The notes beneath the pieces are model-generated. The model was given only the letters and a program-made list of their open reading frames with translations, made no database searches and was not told where the DNA came from. Shown one piece after another: positions 46,207-57,400 of a stretch of 64,000 nucleotides of DNA. The DNA is from Zestomonas insulae (GTDB lineage Bacteria; Pseudomonadota; Gammaproteobacteria; Pseudomonadales; Pseudomonadaceae): positions 558,001 through 622,000 of the forward strand of contig NZ_JAFEUP010000003.1 in assembly GCF_016901015.1 (NCBI RefSeq). The letters run 5' to 3'. The stretch's first letter is position 1, and each line of letters starts with the position of its first letter. Made by a program: the position numbers and the translations under genes.

Positions 46207-47655
46207 TTACCCTTCGAGCTTCTTCTTCAGCAGCTCGTTCACCTGGCCGGGGTTGGCCTTGCCCTTCGAGGCCTTCATCGCCTGGCCGACGAAGAAGCCG
46301 AACATCTTGCCGCGCTTGGCTTCGTCGCTGGCGCGGTACTGTTCGACCTGCTCGGCGTTGGCCGCCAGCACTTCGTCGAGCATGGCTTCGATGGCGCCGG
46401 AGTCGGTGACCTGCTTGAGGCCCTTCTTCTCGATCACCTCGTCGGCGCTGGCGCCTTCACCGGCCGCCAGGGCCTCGAAGACCATCTTGGCGATCTTGCC
46501 GCTGATGGTGTTGTCCTTGATGCGCAGGATCATCCCGCCGAGCTGAGCGGCCGACACTGGCGACTGCTCGATGTCCAGGTTGTCCTTGTTGAGCAGGCTG
46601 GACAGCTCGCCCATCACCCAGTTGGCGGCCAGCTTGGCGTCGCCGCACACGGCGTTGACTGCCTCGAAGTAGTCGGCCAGTTCGCGGCTGGCGGCCAGCA
46701 CGCTGGCGTCGTAGGCGGACAGGCTGAACTCGCGCTCGAAGCGCTCGCGCTTCTGCACCGGCAGTTCCGGCAGACCGGCGCGCAGCTGGTCGAGGAAGCT
46801 CTGCTCGATGACCACCGGCAGCAGGTCGGGGCAGGGGAAGTAGCGGTAGTCGTTGGCTTCTTCCTTGCTGCGCATCGAGCGCGTCTCGTCCTTGTTCGGG
46901 TCGTACAGGCGGGTTTCCTGCACCACCTTGCCGCCGTCCTCGATCAGGTCGATCTGCCGCTGGATCTCGTGGTTGATGGCCTTCTCGATGAAGCGGAACG
47001 AGTTGACGTTCTTGATCTCGGCGCGGGTGCCGAACTCGGCCTGGCCTTTCGGCCGTACCGAGACGTTGCAGTCGCAGCGCAGCGAGCCTTCGGCCATGTT
47101 GCCGTCGCAGATGCCCAGGTAGCGCACCAGGGCGTGGATCGACTTGACGTAGGCGACCGCTTCCTTGGCCGAGCGGATGTCCGGCTCGGAGACGATCTCC
47201 AGCAGCGGCGTGCCGGCACGGTTCAGGTCGATGCCGCTCATGCCATGGAAATCTTCGTGCAGGCTCTTGCCGGCGTCCTCTTCGAGGTGCGCGCGGGTGA
47301 TGCCGATGCGCTTGACCGTGCCGTCCTCGAGGGTGATGTCGAGGTGGCCCTTGCCGACGATGGGGTGGTCCATCTGGCTAGTCTGGTAGCCCTTGGGCAG
47401 GTCCGGGTAGAAGTAGTTCTTGCGCGCGAACACGTTGCGCTCGGCGATCTCGGCATCGATCGCCAGGCCGAACTGGCAGGCCATGCGCACCGCCTCGGCG
47501 TTGAGCACCGGCAGCACGCCGGGCATGCCGAGGTCGACCAGGCTCGCCTGGGTGTTCGGCTCAGCGCCGAAGGTGGTGGCGCTGGCGGAGAAAATCTTCG
47601 ATTGGGTGCTGAGCTGGGCGTGGATTTCCAGCCCGATCACGGTTTCCCATTGCAT
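46207..47655 (-). CDS. gatB: Aspartyl/glutamyl-tRNA amidotransferase subunit B
   Basis: Part of GatCAB, which amidates Asp-tRNA(Asn) or Glu-tRNA(Gln) in the cytoplasm. The 482 residues carry the cradle domain with [29 protein letters not shown], the [14 protein letters not shown] loop, [14 protein letters not shown], and [15 protein letters not shown]. The tail is the YqeY-like tRNA-binding domain ([24 protein letters not shown]). The ATG at 47655 has GAGG upstream that overlaps the gatA stop; an ATG five codons earlier overlaps that stop and was not chosen. Last gene of gatCAB. Confidence 0.95.
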   Translation of the reverse strand: MQWETVIGLEIHAQLSTQSKIFSASATTFGAEPNTQASLVDLGMPGVLPVLNAEAVRMACQFGLAIDAEIAERNVFARKNYFYPDLPKGYQTSQMDHPIVGKGHLDITLEDGTVKRIGITRAHLEEDAGKSLHEDFHGMSGIDLNRAGTPLLEIVSEPDIRSAKEAVAYVKSIHALVRYLGICDGNMAEGSLRCDCNVSVRPKGQAEFGTRAEIKNVNSFRFIEKAINHEIQRQIDLIEDGGKVVQETRLYDPNKDETRSMRSKEEANDYRYFPCPDLLPVVIEQSFLDQLRAGLPELPVQKRERFEREFSLSAYDASVLAASRELADYFEAVNAVCGDAKLAANWVMGELSSLLNKDNLDIEQSPVSAAQLGGMILRIKDNTISGKIAKMVFEALAAGEGASADEVIEKKGLKQVTDSGAIEAMLDEVLAANAEQVEQYRASDEAKRGKMFGFFVGQAMKASKGKANPGQVNELLKKKLEG

Positions 47656-47666
47656 GTCGCTAATCC

Positions 47667-49118
47667 TCAAAAACCTTCCGGAGCGCGGGTGTGCCAGTCG
47701 CTGACCTGCTGGTACTGGTGCGCGACGTTGAGCAGGCGGCCTTCCTGGAAGTACGGCGCCAGCAGCTGCACGCCGACCGGCAGGCCATCGACGAAGCCGG
47801 CCGGCATCGACAGACCCGGAATGCCGGCGAGGTTGGCGGTGATGGTGTAGATGTCTTCCAGGTAGGCGGACACCGGATCGTTGTTCTTCGCGCCGAGTTT
47901 CCAGGCCGGGTTCGGCGTGGTCGGGCCGAGGATCACGTCGACCTCGTGGAAGGCGGCGACGAAGTCGTTCTTGATCAGCCGACGGATCTTCTGCGCCTTC
48001 AGGTAGTAGGCGTCGTAGTAGCCGGCGGACAGCGCGTAGGTGCCGACCATGATGCGCCGCTTGACCTCTTCGCCGAAGCCTTCGGCGCGTGAGCGCTTGT
48101 ACAGGTCCATCAGGTCCTTGGGGTTCTCGCAGCGGTAGCCGAAGCGCACGCCGTCAAAGCGCGACAGGTTGGAGCTGGCCTCGGCCGGGGCGATCACGTA
48201 GTAGGCCGGGATGGCGTGCTGCATGTTCGGCAGGCTGATGTCCTTGACCGTGGCGCCGAGCTTCTTCAGCTCCTCGACCACCGCCAGCACCGCGTCGGCG
48301 ATGCGGCTGTCGAGGCCGGCGCCGAAGTATTCCTTGGGCAGGCCGATGCGCAGGCCGGCCAGCGGCTGGTTCAGCGCCGCCAGGTAGTCGTCCACCGGCT
48401 GGTCGACGCTGGTCGAGTCCTTGGCATCGAAGCCGGCCATGCCGGCCAGCAGCAGCGCGCAGTCCTCGGCGGTGCGGGCCAGCGGGCCGCCCTGGTCGAG
48501 GCTGGAGGCGTAGGCGATCATGCCCCAGCGCGAGACGCGGCCGTAGGTCGGCTTGATCCCGGTGAGGTTGGTCAGCGCCGCCGGCTGGCGGATCGAGCCG
48601 CCGGTGTCGGTGCCGGTCGCCGCCGGCAGCAGGCGCGCGGCGACCGCAGCGGCTGAACCACCGGAGGAGCCGCCCGGCACGCGCGTGACGTCCCAGGGGT
48701 TCTTCACCGGGCCGTAGTGGCTCGACTCGTTGGCCGAGCCCATGGCGAATTCGTCCATGTTCAGCTTGCCGAGGGTCACGCTGCCGGCGGCGGCGAGCTT
48801 CTCGACCACGGTGGCGTTGTAGGGCGCCTTGAAGCCGTCGAGGATCTTCGAGGCGCAGCTGGTCAGCACGCCTTCGGTGCAGAACAGGTCCTTGTGGCCG
48901 ATCGGCGCGCCGAGCAACGCGCCCGTCTCGCCAGCGGCGCGGCGGGCGTCGGCGGCCTTGGCCTGGGCGAGGGCCAGGTCCTCGGTGACGGTGATGAAGC
49001 TGTTCAGCTGCGGATCGAGCTGCTGGATGCGCGCCAGCAGCGCCTGGCTCAGCTCGACGGCGGAAAACTGTTTGGCGGCCAGCGCGCGGCTGATCTCGGC
49101 CAGGGTCAGATGATGCAT
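47667..49118 (-). CDS. gatA: Aspartyl/glutamyl-tRNA amidotransferase subunit A
   Basis: The glutaminase/amidase subunit that supplies ammonia to GatB. The 483 residues belong to the amidase-signature family. The Ser-cisSer-Lys triad is seen: Lys in IGHKDLF, then [14 protein letters not shown], and the nucleophile serine in [13 protein letters not shown]. It lies 14 bp after gatC and 11 bp before gatB. Confidence 0.97.
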   Translation of the reverse strand: MHHLTLAEISRALAAKQFSAVELSQALLARIQQLDPQLNSFITVTEDLALAQAKAADARRAAGETGALLGAPIGHKDLFCTEGVLTSCASKILDGFKAPYNATVVEKLAAAGSVTLGKLNMDEFAMGSANESSHYGPVKNPWDVTRVPGGSSGGSAAAVAARLLPAATGTDTGGSIRQPAALTNLTGIKPTYGRVSRWGMIAYASSLDQGGPLARTAEDCALLLAGMAGFDAKDSTSVDQPVDDYLAALNQPLAGLRIGLPKEYFGAGLDSRIADAVLAVVEELKKLGATVKDISLPNMQHAIPAYYVIAPAEASSNLSRFDGVRFGYRCENPKDLMDLYKRSRAEGFGEEVKRRIMVGTYALSAGYYDAYYLKAQKIRRLIKNDFVAAFHEVDVILGPTTPNPAWKLGAKNNDPVSAYLEDIYTITANLAGIPGLSMPAGFVDGLPVGVQLLAPYFQEGRLLNVAHQYQQVSDWHTRAPEGF

Positions 49119-49132
49119 GGGAACCCTTTCCT

Positions 49133-49420
49133 TTATTCGATGACTTTCGGCACGAGGTACAGACCGTTTTCCACGGCCGGGGCGATGGCCTGGTAGGCGT
49201 CGCGGCGGTTGCTCTCGGTGACCGCGTCGGCGCGCAGGCGCTGGGTGGTTTCCAGCGGGTGGGCCAGCGGCTCGATGCCGTCGGTGTTCACGGCCTGCAT
49301 CTGGTCGATCAGGCCGAGGATGTTGTTGAGGGTCTCGGTAGTACGGGGAAGATCGGCCTCGTTCAGGCCCAGGCGGGCCAGATGGGCGATTTTCTCCACT
49401 TCGGTGCGTTCAAGCGCCAT
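49133..49420 (-). CDS. gatC: Aspartyl/glutamyl-tRNA amidotransferase subunit C
   Basis: A 95-residue linker subunit that wraps GatA and GatB. Motifs are [12 protein letters not shown] at the N-terminus, [20 protein letters not shown], and the terminal YLVPKVIE. The ATG at 49420 is preceded by GGAG. First gene of gatCAB, divergent to mreB. Confidence 0.95.
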   Translation of the reverse strand: MALERTEVEKIAHLARLGLNEADLPRTTETLNNILGLIDQMQAVNTDGIEPLAHPLETTQRLRADAVTESNRRDAYQAIAPAVENGLYLVPKVIE

Positions 49421-49534
49421 TGGAGTCTCCGGTGGAAGCGAGCGGCAGGCCGCGCGATGCTGCGGACGGGAACGGAACCCCGTGGGGGCGGTCATAGGCC
49501 GCGATTGTGTGCCGTAAGGCGCGGAAAAGCCGGC

Positions 49535-49562
49535 AATTTAGCACAGCGCGCGGGTTGCCCAA
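49535..49562 (-). promoter_or_regulatory. Candidate gatCAB promoter, overlapping that of mreB
   Basis: Read on the minus strand, TTGGGC (49562-49557) and TAAATT (49540-49535) are 16 bp apart. The -35 overlaps the mreB -35 on the other strand, so the two operons may compete for polymerase. Confidence 0.4.
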
Positions 49563-49583
49563 AAGGCCCGTGGTTGTTAGAGT
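49555..49583 (+). promoter_or_regulatory. Candidate sigma-70 promoter of mreBCD
   Basis: TTGCCC (49555-49560) and TAGAGT (49578-49583) are 17 bp apart, 57 bp before the mreB start. Confidence 0.45.
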
Positions 49584-49631
49584 TTGCCGCACTTTTTTCC
49601 CTGCGTATCGTCATCCACGCATTCCCTCTAG

Positions 49632-50678
<1,047 letters not shown>

Positions 50679-50697
50679 TCCCCGCATCGTCTGCCCG

Positions 50698-50730
50698 GAG
50701 CCGGAAGCCTTGTCTTCCGGCTTCCTGTTT
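50698..50730 (+). terminator. Hairpin between mreB and mreC (partial terminator)
   Basis: AGCCGGAAG (50699-50707) and CTTCCGGCT (50714-50722) pair around a six-base loop, with TCCTGTTT after. It would allow much more MreB than MreC. Confidence 0.6.
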
Positions 50731-50860
50731 CTGGCGGGCGGACGGGAGGCGCCGGACCAGTCCACGCGCCAGCCGCCCCCGGCCACTGCGCTGCAGCTCA
50801 TGAACAGGCTCTGAGGAATCTGCCATCAAACCGCTATTTGCCAAGGGACCTTCGCTCGGT

Positions 50861-51898
50861 GTGCGCCTGCTGGTGCTGGCGGTGCTGTCGACCGTATTGA
50901 TGGTGGTCGACGCGCGCCTCGACGTGCTCAAGCCGGTGCGCAGCCAGATGGGCCTGGTGCTCACCCCCTTCTACTGGGTTGCCGACCTGCCGGTGCGCCT
51001 GTGGGGCGGGGTCACCGAACAGTTCAACAGCCGCAGCGAACTGCTCGCCGAGAACGAGAAGCTCAAGGCTGAGTCGCTGCTGATGCAGCGCCGCCTGCAG
51101 AAGCTGGCCGCGCTGACCGAACAGAACGTGCGCCTGCGCGAGCTGCTCAACTCGGCGGCGCTGGTCGATGAGAAGGTGCTGGTCGGCGAGCTCATTGGCG
51201 TCGACCCGAACCCCTTCACCCACCGCATCATCGTCGACAAGGGCAGCAAGGACGGGGTGTTCCTCGGCCAGCCGGTGCTCGACGCGCGCGGCCTGATGGG
51301 CCAGGTGGTCGAAGTCATGCCCTACAGTTCGCGGGTGCTGCTGCTCACCGACACCACCCACAGCATCCCGGTGCAGGTCAACCGCAACGGCCTGCGCGCC
51401 ATCGCCAGCGGCACCGGAAACCCCGAGCGCCTGGAACTGCGCCACGTCGCCGACACCGCCGACATCAAGGAAGGCGATCTGCTGGTCAGCTCCGGCCTCG
51501 GCCAGCGCTTCCCGGCCGGCTACCCGGTGGCCACGGTGAAAGAGGTGATCCACGACTCCGGTCAGCCGTTCGCCATCGTCCGTGCCGTGCCGACTGCCGC
51601 GCTGAACCGCAGCCGCTACATGCTGCTGGTGTTCTCCGACCCGCGTACCCCCGAGGAGCGTGCCAGCGACTCCGCGCAGGCCCAGGAGCGCGCCGACCAG
51701 CAGGGTGAGCCGGCTCCCGCGCCGGCCGGCACAGCGTTCCCGGCCGGTGCGGCTGCCCCCGCCACGCCGGCCCCTGGCGCGCCAGCGGCTACGCCTGCAC
51801 CTGCGGCGGCGCCGTCCGCCGCACCGGCTGTACCGGCTGCACCGGCGCGCGCCGCACCAGCTGCCACGCCCGCTGCCAATGGAAGGACCGGCCAATGA
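50861..51898 (+). CDS. mreC: Rod-shape determining protein MreC (true start may be a rare ATC at 50825)
   Basis: A membrane-anchored periplasmic scaffold of the elongasome. The membrane segment LLVLAVLSTVLMVVDA is followed by a coiled coil (SRSELLAENEKLKAESLLMQRRLQKL), the beta-barrel core (GELIGVDPNPFTHRIIVDKGSKDGV, LLVSSGLGQRFPAGYPVA), and an Ala/Pro-rich tail of about 85 residues. GTG at 50861 is the first standard start, but the twelve codons before it read IKPLFAKGPSLG, the N-terminus I recall from Pseudomonas MreC. That stretch begins with ATC at 50825, eight bases after GAGGA. No ATG, GTG or TTG lies between there and the in-frame stop at 50801. Stop overlaps the mreD start (ATGA). Confidence 0.9.
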   Translation: MRLLVLAVLSTVLMVVDARLDVLKPVRSQMGLVLTPFYWVADLPVRLWGGVTEQFNSRSELLAENEKLKAESLLMQRRLQKLAALTEQNVRLRELLNSAALVDEKVLVGELIGVDPNPFTHRIIVDKGSKDGVFLGQPVLDARGLMGQVVEVMPYSSRVLLLTDTTHSIPVQVNRNGLRAIASGTGNPERLELRHVADTADIKEGDLLVSSGLGQRFPAGYPVATVKEVIHDSGQPFAIVRAVPTAALNRSRYMLLVFSDPRTPEERASDSAQAQERADQQGEPAPAPAGTAFPAGAAAPATPAPGAPAATPAPAAAPSAAPAVPAAPARAAPAATPAANGRTGQ

Positions 51899-52383
51899 CC
51901 ACAAAACGCTCGCGCAATGGCTGGCTGATCTGGGTCAGCCTGTTGCTGGCGCTGCTGCTCAGCGTCGCGCCGCTACCGACCTTCATGGAAACCGGGCGGC
52001 CGCTGTGGATGGCGCTGTTTCTCACCTTCTGGGTGCTGTATCTACCGCACCGTGTCGGCATGACCACTGCCTGGCTGTTCGGCCTGGCCGAGGACGTGCT
52101 GTACGGCACCTTGTTCGGGCAGAACGCGCTGATCCTGACCCTGATCATCTTCCTCGTCCTCAGCCTGCACCAGCGCCTGCGCATGTTCCCCATGTGGCAG
52201 CAAAGCCTGGTGCTGCTGGTGGTCTACGGCATCGCCCAGCTGGTGCAGCTGTGGCTCAACGCGCTGACCGGCAACCGCCCGCCGACCCTCACCTTCGTCC
52301 TGCCGGCGCTGGTCAGTGCGCTACTCTGGCCTTGGGTCGCGGCGATTCTGCGCGGTCTGCAACAGCGCCTGAACGTCCTTTGA
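51895..52383 (+). CDS. mreD: Rod-shape determining protein MreD
   Basis: A 162-residue inner-membrane protein with five hydrophobic segments. The motif PLPTFMETGRPLWMALFLTFWVLYLP and FGLAEDVLYGTLFGQNAL match the family. It binds MreC. The ATG at 51895 overlaps the mreC stop, and maf follows after 45 bp. Confidence 0.95.
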   Translation: MTTKRSRNGWLIWVSLLLALLLSVAPLPTFMETGRPLWMALFLTFWVLYLPHRVGMTTAWLFGLAEDVLYGTLFGQNALILTLIIFLVLSLHQRLRMFPMWQQSLVLLVVYGIAQLVQLWLNALTGNRPPTLTFVLPALVSALLWPWVAAILRGLQQRLNVL

Positions 52384-52428
52384 GCCGGGCGCGCCTGCGC
52401 GCCGGCTGATCCGACAGGGAGAAGTCTC

Positions 52429-53025
52429 ATGGCCACGCTCTACCTGGCCTCGGGGTCGCCGCGCCGGCGCGAATTGCTGGCGCAGATCGGCGTCCCGTTC
52501 CGCCCCCTCAGCCTCGACATCGACGAGCGCGCGCTGCCCGCCGAGGCGCCGCACGCCTACGTCGAGCGCCTGGCGCTGGCCAAGGCCGCGGCCGGCTGGG
52601 CGCAGCTCGGCGACGCCGATGCAGTGGTGCTCGGCGCCGACACCGCGGTGGTGCTCGACGGGCGGATTCTCGGCAAACCGCTCGACCGTGCCGATGCCCT
52701 GGCGACCCTGGCCGCGTTGTCCGGCCGCGAGCACGAGGTGCTCACCGCCGTGGCGCTGGTCGGCGCGCAACACCGTGCGGCCCGCGTGGTGGGCAGTCGG
52801 GTGATCTTCCGCGCGCTGAGCAGCGCCGAAATCGCCGCCTACTGGGACACCGGCGAGCCGGCCGACAAGGCGGGCAGCTATGGTATTCAGGGACTGGCCG
52901 CGATCTTCGTCAGCGCTCTAAACGGCAGTTATTCGGCAGTCGTCGGGCTGCCGCTGTGCGAAACTGCAGAGCTACTGGCCGCTTTTGGCATTCCATGCTG
53001 GCAGAAAGAGATTCCGCATGAGTGA
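52429..53025 (+). CDS. maf: Maf-family nucleoside triphosphate pyrophosphatase (YhdE type)
   Basis: A 198-residue house-cleaning enzyme that hydrolyses non-canonical or dTTP/UTP nucleotides. Motifs are [36 protein letters not shown] and [26 protein letters not shown]. Linked to septum control in Bacillus. It overlaps rng by 8 bp (ATGAGTGA). Confidence 0.94.
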   Translation: MATLYLASGSPRRRELLAQIGVPFRPLSLDIDERALPAEAPHAYVERLALAKAAAGWAQLGDADAVVLGADTAVVLDGRILGKPLDRADALATLAALSGREHEVLTAVALVGAQHRAARVVGSRVIFRALSSAEIAAYWDTGEPADKAGSYGIQGLAAIFVSALNGSYSAVVGLPLCETAELLAAFGIPCWQKEIPHE

Positions 53026-54478
53026 AGAGATTCTGATCAACATCACGCCGATGGAGTCGCGCGTGGCGGTGGTGGAGAACGGCGTGCTGCAAGAGGTGCA
53101 TGTCGAGCGCACCCAGCGGCGCGGCATCGTCGGCAATATCTATAAAGGCAAGGTGGTGCGCGTGCTGCCGGGCATGCAGGCGGCGTTCGTCGATATCGGC
53201 CTGGAGCGCGCGGCATTCATCCATGCGTCGGAAATTTCCAGTCGTGAAGGCAATGCGGTGGAGTCGATCAGCGCCCTGGTTCACGAAGGCCAGGGCCTGG
53301 TGGTGCAGGTGACCAAGGACCCGATCGGCAGCAAGGGCGCGCGGCTGACCACCCAGCTGTCGATCCCCTCGCGCTACCTGGTGTACATGCCGCGCAGCAG
53401 CCACGTCGGCATCTCCCTGCGCATCGAGGACGAGGCGGAGCGCGAGCGCCTCAAACAGGTGGTCGCCGATTGCGTGGCCGCCGAAGGCATCCAGGGCTCC
53501 GGTGGCGGCTTCATCCTGCGCACCGCCGCCGATGGCGCTGGCGCCGAGGAAATCCTCGCCGACATCCGCTACCTGCGCCGCCTGTGGGAGCAGATCGCCA
53601 CGCAGATGAAGAGTGCGCCAACCTCCTCGGTGATCTACGAAGACCTCAGCCTGGCGCTGCGCGCCTTGCGCGACCTGGTCTCGCCGCGCACCGAGAAGCT
53701 GCGCATCGACTCGCGGGAAACCTTCCAGAAGGTCAGCCAGTTCGTCAGCGAGCTGATGCCGGAAGTCGCCGATCGCCTCGAGCACTACCCCGGCGAGCGG
53801 CCGATCTTCGACCTCTACGGCGTCGAAGACGAGGTGCAGCGCGCCCTCGAACGCAAGGTGCCGCTGAAATCCGGCGGCTACCTGGTGATCGACCCGGCCG
53901 AGGCGATGACCACCATCGACGTCAACACCGGGGCCTTCGTCGGCCATCGCACCCTGGAAGAGACGATCTTCAAGACCAACCTCGAGGCGGCCACCGCGAT
54001 TGCCCGCCAGCTGCGCCTGCGCAACCTCGGCGGGATCATCATCATCGACTTCATCGACATGGAGGACGAGGAGCACCAGCGCCAGGTCCTGCGCACCCTC
54101 GAGAAGCAGCTCGAGCGCGACCATGCGAAGACCAACATCATCGGCATCACCGAGCTTGGCCTGGTGCAGATGACCCGCAAGCGCACCCGCGAGAGCCTCG
54201 AGCAGATCCTCTGCGAGCCGTGCCCGAGCTGCCAGGGGCGCGGCAAGCTGAAGACCGCGGAGACCATCTGCTACGAGATCTTCCGGGAAATCCTTCGCGA
54301 GGCGCGCGCCTACCAGGCGGAGAGCTACCGGGTGCTGGCCAACCAGAAGGTGGTCGACCGGCTGCTCGACGAGGAGTCGGGCAACGTTGCCGACCTGGAA
54401 GCCTTCATCGGTCGCACCATCAAGTTCCAGGTGGAAAGCATGTATTCCCAGGAGCAGTACGATGTGGTGCTGCTCTGA
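53018..54478 (+). CDS. rng: Ribonuclease G
   Basis: An endoribonuclease of the RNase E/G family that processes the 5' end of 16S rRNA and degrades mRNAs. The 486 residues have the S1 domain (about 35-115) with [23 protein letters not shown], then an RNase H-like region, and the catalytic site with [14 protein letters not shown] and [15 protein letters not shown] holding the two metal-binding aspartates. The Zn-link cysteines are in [11 protein letters not shown]. No RNase E-like scaffold tail. The ATG at 53018 begins [15 protein letters not shown]. Confidence 0.96.
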   Translation: MSEEILINITPMESRVAVVENGVLQEVHVERTQRRGIVGNIYKGKVVRVLPGMQAAFVDIGLERAAFIHASEISSREGNAVESISALVHEGQGLVVQVTKDPIGSKGARLTTQLSIPSRYLVYMPRSSHVGISLRIEDEAERERLKQVVADCVAAEGIQGSGGGFILRTAADGAGAEEILADIRYLRRLWEQIATQMKSAPTSSVIYEDLSLALRALRDLVSPRTEKLRIDSRETFQKVSQFVSELMPEVADRLEHYPGERPIFDLYGVEDEVQRALERKVPLKSGGYLVIDPAEAMTTIDVNTGAFVGHRTLEETIFKTNLEAATAIARQLRLRNLGGIIIIDFIDMEDEEHQRQVLRTLEKQLERDHAKTNIIGITELGLVQMTRKRTRESLEQILCEPCPSCQGRGKLKTAETICYEIFREILREARAYQAESYRVLANQKVVDRLLDEESGNVADLEAFIGRTIKFQVESMYSQEQYDVVLL

Positions 54479-54499
54479 CATGCCGGGACTGAACTGAAC

Positions 54500-57400
54500 A
54501 TGGCCCGCGGCGGCGCTGGGCTGGTCGCGCTACTGCGCTGGGCGGGGGCGCTGCTCGCCTTGCTGCTGGTGCTCGCCGCGCTGTACGTCAGCCTCGGCCG
54601 CGAGCTGATGCACTGGGTCGCCGACTACCGCGCCGAGGTCGAGAGCAAGGCGCGCGAGGCGACCGGCCTGCCGCTGCGCATCGGCAGCCTGGAGGGCAGC
54701 TGGCACGGCTTCGCGCCGGTGATCTACGTGCACGACGTCGAGCTCGGCGAGGGCGACGGCCTAGTGCGCCTGGAGCGCGTGCAGGTGGTGCCCGACGTGC
54801 TGGCCAGCCTGCTCGAACGCCAGCCGCGGCTGGCCTCGCTGAGCCTGCAGGGCCTGCATCTGGGTCTGAAGCAGAACGCCGACGGCGGCTGGAGCCTCGA
54901 AGGCCTGCCGCGTCGCGACGGCCCGTTCGACCTCAACCAGACCCTCGCCCAGCTGAAACGCATCGCGCGCATCAGCCTGCTCGACAGCCAGTTCACCGTC
55001 GAGGCGTTGAACGCCGCGCCGATCAGCTTCAGCTACCTCAACCTGAGCTTGCGCAGCGGCTCGCGCCAGCGCCTGGATGGCCGTCTGGTGCTGCCCGACG
55101 GGCAGCCACTGGCGTTCAACCTCAGGGCCAAGCTGGACCGCCGCGACTGGCGCGCCTCCAGCGCCGAGCTGTACCTCAGCCTGCCGCAGAGCGACTGGGC
55201 GCGCTGGCTGCCGGCCAGCCTGACCAAGGACTGGCACCTGCGCCAGCTGCAGGCGGGTGGCGAGGTCTGGCTGAACGCCGCCGGCGGTCAGCTGCAGCGT
55301 GGAGTGGCGCGCCTGCATGCGCCGCAGCTGGCGGCCGGCTACGCCGAGCGCAAGCCGGCGCAGGCGCAGAACCTGTCGCTCGACGCCTACTACGAACGCG
55401 GTCGCGACGGTCAGAAGATCCTTCTCGACTCGCTGGCCATGAGCCTCGGCGAAACCCGTTGGGGCGAAGTGCAGATCGCCATCGAAGAGCATCCCGTCGA
55501 GCCGGACGGCCCGCGCTGGCAGGTGCGCGCCGATCGGCTCGACCTCGCACCGCTGCTGCCGCTGGTTGCGGCGCTGGCGCCGTTACCCGAGCAGGCGGCC
55601 GACTACCTGGCCGGGCTCAAGCCGCACGGCACCCTGCGCAATCTGCTGCTGGACTACCGGCCGCAGGCCGAAGCAGCGGCGCGAGTGCAGCTGGCGGCCA
55701 ACCTGGATCGCCTCGGCATCAGCCCCTACCGCGACATTCCCGGGGTGGAAAATGTCAGTGGCAGCGTCAGCGGCAGCCTGGCGCAGGGCGAGCTGCGCAT
55801 CCTCAGCGACGATTTCAGCCTGCACCTGCACCACCAGTTCCCCAAACCCTGGCACTACCGCACGGCAGCGGGGCGCCTGACCTGGCGCTACGACGAGCAG
55901 GCCCTCACGCTGGCCTTGCCGTACCTGCAGGTCAGCGACGACAGCGGGCGGATGGCCGCCGACATGCTGCTGCGGCTGATGCGCGATCCGGCCGCCGAGG
56001 ACTACCTGGACCTGCGCGTCGGCCTGCGCGATGGCGATGCGCGGGTCACCGAGCAGTACCTGCCGACCCTGGTGCCGACCTTCAGTCCGGAACTGGCCAA
56101 CTGGCTGAAGACCGCGATTCGCGCCGGCAAGGTCGACGAGGGCTTCTTCCAGTTCCAGGGGTCGGTGGTCAAGGATTCCGAGCCGGCGGCGCACAGCATC
56201 AGCCTGTTCTTCAAGACCCACGACGCGCTGCTGGCCTTCCAGCCTGGCTGGCCGGAACTGCGCGAGGCGCGCGGCGACGTGTTCGTCGAGGACAGCGGGG
56301 TGCGCGTGGCGCTCGCCGAGGGCCGCCTGCTCGACAGCCGGGTGCATGATGCGCAGGCGCTGGTGCCGCATGTCGAGCCGGGGCAGACGCCGCGCCTGCA
56401 GGTCGACGGCGCGGTGGACAGCAGCGTCGTCGATGCCCTGCACATCCTCCAGGAGGCGCCGCTCGGCACTGCCGAGGTGTTTGCCGGCTGGTCGGGCAGC
56501 GGTGCGGTGGCCGGCCGGCTGCGTCTGGACATTCCCTTGCACAAGGGCGACAAGCCGAACGTCTCGGTGGATTTCACCGTCGATGGCGCGCGTCTGAAGC
56601 TGACCAATCCGGCGCTGGAGCTCAGCGACGTCAAAGGCGCCTTCAACTACGACACCAACAAGGGCCTGAGCGCCGCGGACATTCGGGCCCAGGCTTTCGG
56701 CCGGCCGCTGCGCGGTAAGGCGCTGGCCAGTGGCAGCGCCGGGCGGCCGCGCAGCCGCATCGAGGCGAACGGCCAGGTGGCCTTGCAGAGCCTCACCGAC
56801 TGGCTGGCGCTGAAGCGCAACCTGCCGCTGTCCGGCAGCCTGCCGTACAACCTGGCGCTAACCCTGGATGGCGCCAACAGCGACCTGGCCATCGATTCCA
56901 ACCTCAAGGGCCTGGCCATCGATTTGCCGGCGCCGTTCGGCAAGGCTGCGGTGGACGAACGCGCGACCCGCTGGCAGATGACCCTGCAGGGCCCGGAACG
57001 GCGCTACGCCCTGGATTATGCCGGGCTGGCCAAGCTGGCCATGGCCGTGCCCAGCGGCCAGCCAAACAACGCGCGGGGCGAATTGTTGCTCGGTGCCGGC
57101 CAACCGAGCATTCCCAGCGTGCCAGGCCTGCTGGTCAGCGGCCGGATCGCCGAGCTGAACGCCGATGCCTGGCTCGACACGGTCAAGCGCTACGCCGCCG
57201 GCGACAAGAACACCGCCAAGCAATTCCTGCGCAGCGCGCAATTGCGCATCGACCGTTTCCACGGCTTCGGCGCCGATCTCGCCGACCTGTCGCTGCGCCT
57301 GGCGCGCGGCAATGCCAGCTGGGCGGTCGACCTCGAGCAGGCTCAGGTCAAGGGCCGCGCGGTGCTGCCGGACAGTTCGGTGGCGCCGATCGTGGTCAAC

